A stretch of 25,477 nucleotides of DNA, taken from the NCBI GenBank assembly GCA_964432875.1, contig CAYSPJ010000077.1:1-25477 (forward strand), read 5' to 3'. Shown piece by piece: positions 23,520-25,477 of this stretch; the stretch's first letter is position 1, and the number at the start of each line of letters is the position of its first letter. The notes under the pieces were generated by a model, which worked only from the letters and a program-made list of their open reading frames with translations, did not search any database and had not been told where the DNA came from. Both the position numbers and the translations under genes were made by a program. Source of the stretch: JACJYE01 sp964432875. GTDB taxonomy: Bacteria > Bacteroidota > Bacteroidia > Chitinophagales > Saprospiraceae.

Positions 23520-24179
23520 CTATTCCTGCAAAAAAGCAAGCTGTGCCTGTTGATACTCTGTCCTTTTCAACATCTCGCGCAGGCCTTTGATAGTATTGAG
23601 CGGGCCGTTGTCTAAAAACATATTGACGAGCCAGGCAGGCAGTGCACCGCCAGGGTCAGAATGCAGGTAATACAGCATCTTGACCTTGCCTCCCGAGAGG
23701 GGGATAAGCTCGTATTTCAGGCTCATCTGCTGGATGCGCACCAAATCCTGCTTTGCTGCAAGGTAGGCAGGCTGGCTCTCGACTTCGATAAAGACATGCT
23801 TGCTCTTGGGGTCCTGCCATAATTTGCTTTCGGCAATAAAATCGCGACTGCTCATCGGCCAGGGGAATTCAACCTGGCAGTAGTACAGGCCAGAATGGTG
23901 CGCAAGAGGCTTCAAGCGCTTGGCTTGGGTGCATTTATAAATCCATTGGGGGTAAGCCGGCACATCCCGGAGCACCGCTACGACCGCAGACATCGAACCC
24001 TCCAGGATGACCTCCATTTTGAGTTCATTAATGCTGGAGTGCTCGGCCTTGCGGTAATAGACCTTTAGGCCATCAGCATCCCGCTTGAGCTTCCAGCCGT
24101 TGCCTTGTGCAGCCAGAGGAGCTGCCCCAAAAAAGGAGGCGGCGATGCTGAAGAGTAGGGTTGACAAAAAAAATCTCAT
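23520..24179 (-). CDS. Secreted START-domain (SRPBCC) protein
   Basis: The protein has 219 residues. A signal peptide (MRFFLSTLLFSIAASFFGAAPLAAQG) is followed by a START/StAR-type domain covering the rest: GWKLKRDADGLKVYYRKAEHSSINELK, VVAVLRDVPAYPQWIYKCTQAKRL, YYCQVEFPWPMSSRDFIAE, and the long C-terminal helix (LVNMFLDNGPLNTIKGLREML). START domains bind a hydrophobic ligand such as a lipid in a deep pocket. Bacterial exported versions are common in Bacteroidota, with unknown ligands. The gene diverges from thyA and is upstream of the SprB-repeat gene on the same strand, with the hairpin at 23445 between them. No consensus promoter was found. Confidence 0.85.
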   Translation of the reverse strand: MRFFLSTLLFSIAASFFGAAPLAAQGNGWKLKRDADGLKVYYRKAEHSSINELKMEVILEGSMSAVVAVLRDVPAYPQWIYKCTQAKRLKPLAHHSGLYYCQVEFPWPMSSRDFIAESKLWQDPKSKHVFIEVESQPAYLAAKQDLVRIQQMSLKYELIPLSGGKVKMLYYLHSDPGGALPAWLVNMFLDNGPLNTIKGLREMLKRTEYQQAQLAFLQE

Positions 24180-24485
24180 TTCATGTAGGTGTTTTGGAAT
24201 GTTATTTATGGCCGAAAGCCACTAACTTAACGCCCTATGCCTCTGCTTGTTTTGACATCCGCATTTTTTTGGATGGGTTATCCGCTGCCATATTTGAAAG
24301 GAATGTTTACCTTAGCGGAACGTTTTACAAAACCACCGCTGGTTTTTGTCGCTGCCTTCCCGCCCCTTTTGCGGCTGCCCATGAGCATAAACCATCTGTA
24401 AAGCAAGATATTGCAAACCGGGAAGCCTGGCACATCGTCTGGAATACACAACAAAACCATACCCAAAAACAAAAACGAGTACCAC
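24180..24485. other. 306-base divergent gap between START gene and thyA
   Basis: No gene is seen. A perfect hairpin AAAACCA-CCGC-TGGTTTT (24329-24346) followed by one more T could be a terminator on the plus strand, but there is no upstream plus-strand gene in the gap. No exact TAnnTTTG box was found for either gene. The stretch just before thyA is A/C-rich, as is common for leaders here. Confidence 0.4.
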
Positions 24486-25391
24486 ATGCGCCAATACCTA
24501 GATCTGCTGCGGCACATCATCGATCATGGCACCCGTAAGAGCGACCGCACCGGCACGGGCACCTTTAGTGTGTTTGGATACCAGATGCGCATGGACCTGG
24601 CCGAGGGCTTCCCCTTGCTGACCACCAAGAAAGTGCATTACAAAGCTATCATCCACGAGCTGCTTTGGTTTTTGCGAGGCGACACCAACATCCGCTATCT
24701 GGTGCAAAACGGAGTCAATATCTGGAACGAATGGCCCTATCAGCACTGGCTGCAGGCCAATGGGCTGGAGGCCCAGTACCCCAAACACAGCGAGCCCTGG
24801 AAAGAGAAGCTGCGCGACTTCGTGGAGCAGGTGAAAGCCGATGAAGCTTTCGCCCGCCAGTGGGGTGAGCTGGGCCCGGTCTATGGCCAGCAGTGGCGCG
24901 ATTTCGAGGGCGTGGATCAAATCGCCCAAGTGGTTGCTGACATCAAAGCCAATCCCGACTCCCGCCGCCTGCTCGTCTCGGCCTGGAACCCCAAAGACCT
25001 CCCGGTGATGGTCAAATCGGGTTTGCCGCCTTGCCACGTGCTCTTCCAGTTTTACGTGGCGGAAGGCCGCCTGAGCTGCCAGCTCTACCAGCGCTCGGCC
25101 GATGTTTTCCTCGGCGTGCCCTTCAACATCGCCTCCTACGCCCTGCTGACGATGATGGTTGCCCAGGCCTGCGGCCTGCAACCCGGCGAGTTCATCCACA
25201 CTTTTGGCGATGTGCACCTCTACCTGAATCATCTCGAACAGGCCCAACTCCAGCTCAGCCGCCCTCCCCTACCCTTGCCCCAAATGCGGCTAAACCCTGC
25301 CGTGGCCAATCTGTTTTCCTTCCAATATGAAGATTTCGAGCTCAGCGGCTACGAGCCACACCCAGCAATACGCGCTCAGGTGGCAGTTTGA
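24486..25391 (+). CDS. thyA: Thymidylate synthase
   Basis: A 301-residue enzyme that methylates dUMP to dTMP using methylenetetrahydrofolate. All key motifs are present: SDRTGTGT, GFPLLTTKKVH, LLWFLRGDTN, NIWNEW, QQWRDFEG, the catalytic Cys183 in SGLPPCHVLFQF, QLYQRSADVFLGVPFNIASYALL and HTFGDVHLYLNH. Compared with 264-residue E. coli ThyA it has the insertion seen in the Lactobacillus-type longer enzymes (QYPKHSEPWKEKLRDFVEQ). The frame is open to 24411, but those 25 extra residues are non-homologous, and MRQYLDLLRHI is the normal N-terminus. Often followed by folA; that region lies outside the window. Confidence 0.97.
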   Translation: MRQYLDLLRHIIDHGTRKSDRTGTGTFSVFGYQMRMDLAEGFPLLTTKKVHYKAIIHELLWFLRGDTNIRYLVQNGVNIWNEWPYQHWLQANGLEAQYPKHSEPWKEKLRDFVEQVKADEAFARQWGELGPVYGQQWRDFEGVDQIAQVVADIKANPDSRRLLVSAWNPKDLPVMVKSGLPPCHVLFQFYVAEGRLSCQLYQRSADVFLGVPFNIASYALLTMMVAQACGLQPGEFIHTFGDVHLYLNHLEQAQLQLSRPPLPLPQMRLNPAVANLFSFQYEDFELSGYEPHPAIRAQVAV

Positions 25392-25462
25392 GGAGGCAGT
25401 GAATGGCAGGGATGGCAAACAGCGCCAAGCTTAAACAGGATTTGCCCCCTGACTTGTCACCC

Positions 25463-25477
25463 TTTTTACTTTTTACT
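25463..25477. repeat. Start of another TTTTTAC heptamer array at the window edge
   Basis: Two perfect TTTTTAC units (25463-25469 and 25470-25476) and the first T of a third are cut by the end of the window, 71 bases after the thyA stop. They are the same unit as at 13924-13944, showing that the repeat occurs at more than one locus. Confidence 0.7.

Noticed and set aside
24329..24346. AAAACCA/TGGTTTT hairpin before thyA as a terminator
   Set aside because: No plus-strand gene lies upstream in the gap and the T run is part of the stem, so it cannot be assigned with confidence.
24498..25247. 249-codon minus-strand ORF inside thyA
   Set aside because: Antisense to a fully conserved thymidylate synthase; no domain is visible.

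Overview
The window looks like chromosomal DNA of a GC-rich member of the Bacteroidota, most likely the Saprospiria (Lewinella/Haliscomenobacter-like). The evidence is two secreted proteins with type IX secretion (T9SS) C-terminal signals (one type A, one type B with SprB-type repeats), a Wzi/RemB-like outer-membrane protein, several promoters matching the Bacteroidota consensus TTTG-N~20-TAnnTTTG, and few Shine-Dalgarno sequences. The genus is an inference from gene content.

Left part (1-4034): a minus-strand tRNA-Pro/tRNA-Thr pair with its own promoter and a strong terminator; a small two-helix membrane protein; a three-gene cluster (YtxH-like, holin-X/YqjE-like, YqjK-like) resembling the proteobacterial yqjD-yqjE-yqjK envelope cluster, with an intrinsic terminator after the first gene; then folC on the minus strand, which appears to be transcribed as a leaderless mRNA, and a small possible membrane-anchor protein.

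Middle (4345-14055): a T9SS-exported alpha/beta hydrolase; a TolC-type efflux protein followed by a haem-binding gene cut off just after its CxxCH motif; a GH57/DUF3536 glycosidase on the minus strand; a coiled-coil lipoprotein; and a large secreted PIG-L family deacetylase. Tandem 7-bp repeats (CTTTAYC, AGGKTAA, TTTAACC/TTTTTAC) sit in the gaps around the lipoprotein and the PIG-L gene, and again at the right edge of the window. The 537-bp gap after the PIG-L gene holds a long-stem structure, a pyrimidine tract, copies of a GACGGGATGT motif and a GC-rich palindrome.

Right part (14056-25477): a MazG-like pyrophosphohydrolase divergent from a biosynthetic-type arginine decarboxylase that begins with TTG; the Wzi/RemB-like barrel protein; a 714-residue protein joining a DUF4434 glycosidase-like domain to a complete N-acylglucosamine 2-epimerase (AGE) domain; a secreted TonB C-terminal-domain protein; a beta-propeller/SprB-repeat surface protein behind a perfect 14-bp hairpin; a secreted START-domain protein; and thyA.

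Most genes are housekeeping or cell-envelope functions. I see no CRISPR array, prophage, complete insertion sequence or recognised defence system. The parts most worth following up are the DUF4434-AGE fusion, the heptamer repeats that overlap a predicted promoter, the hairpin before the SprB-repeat gene, and the broken efflux/haem-binding locus.
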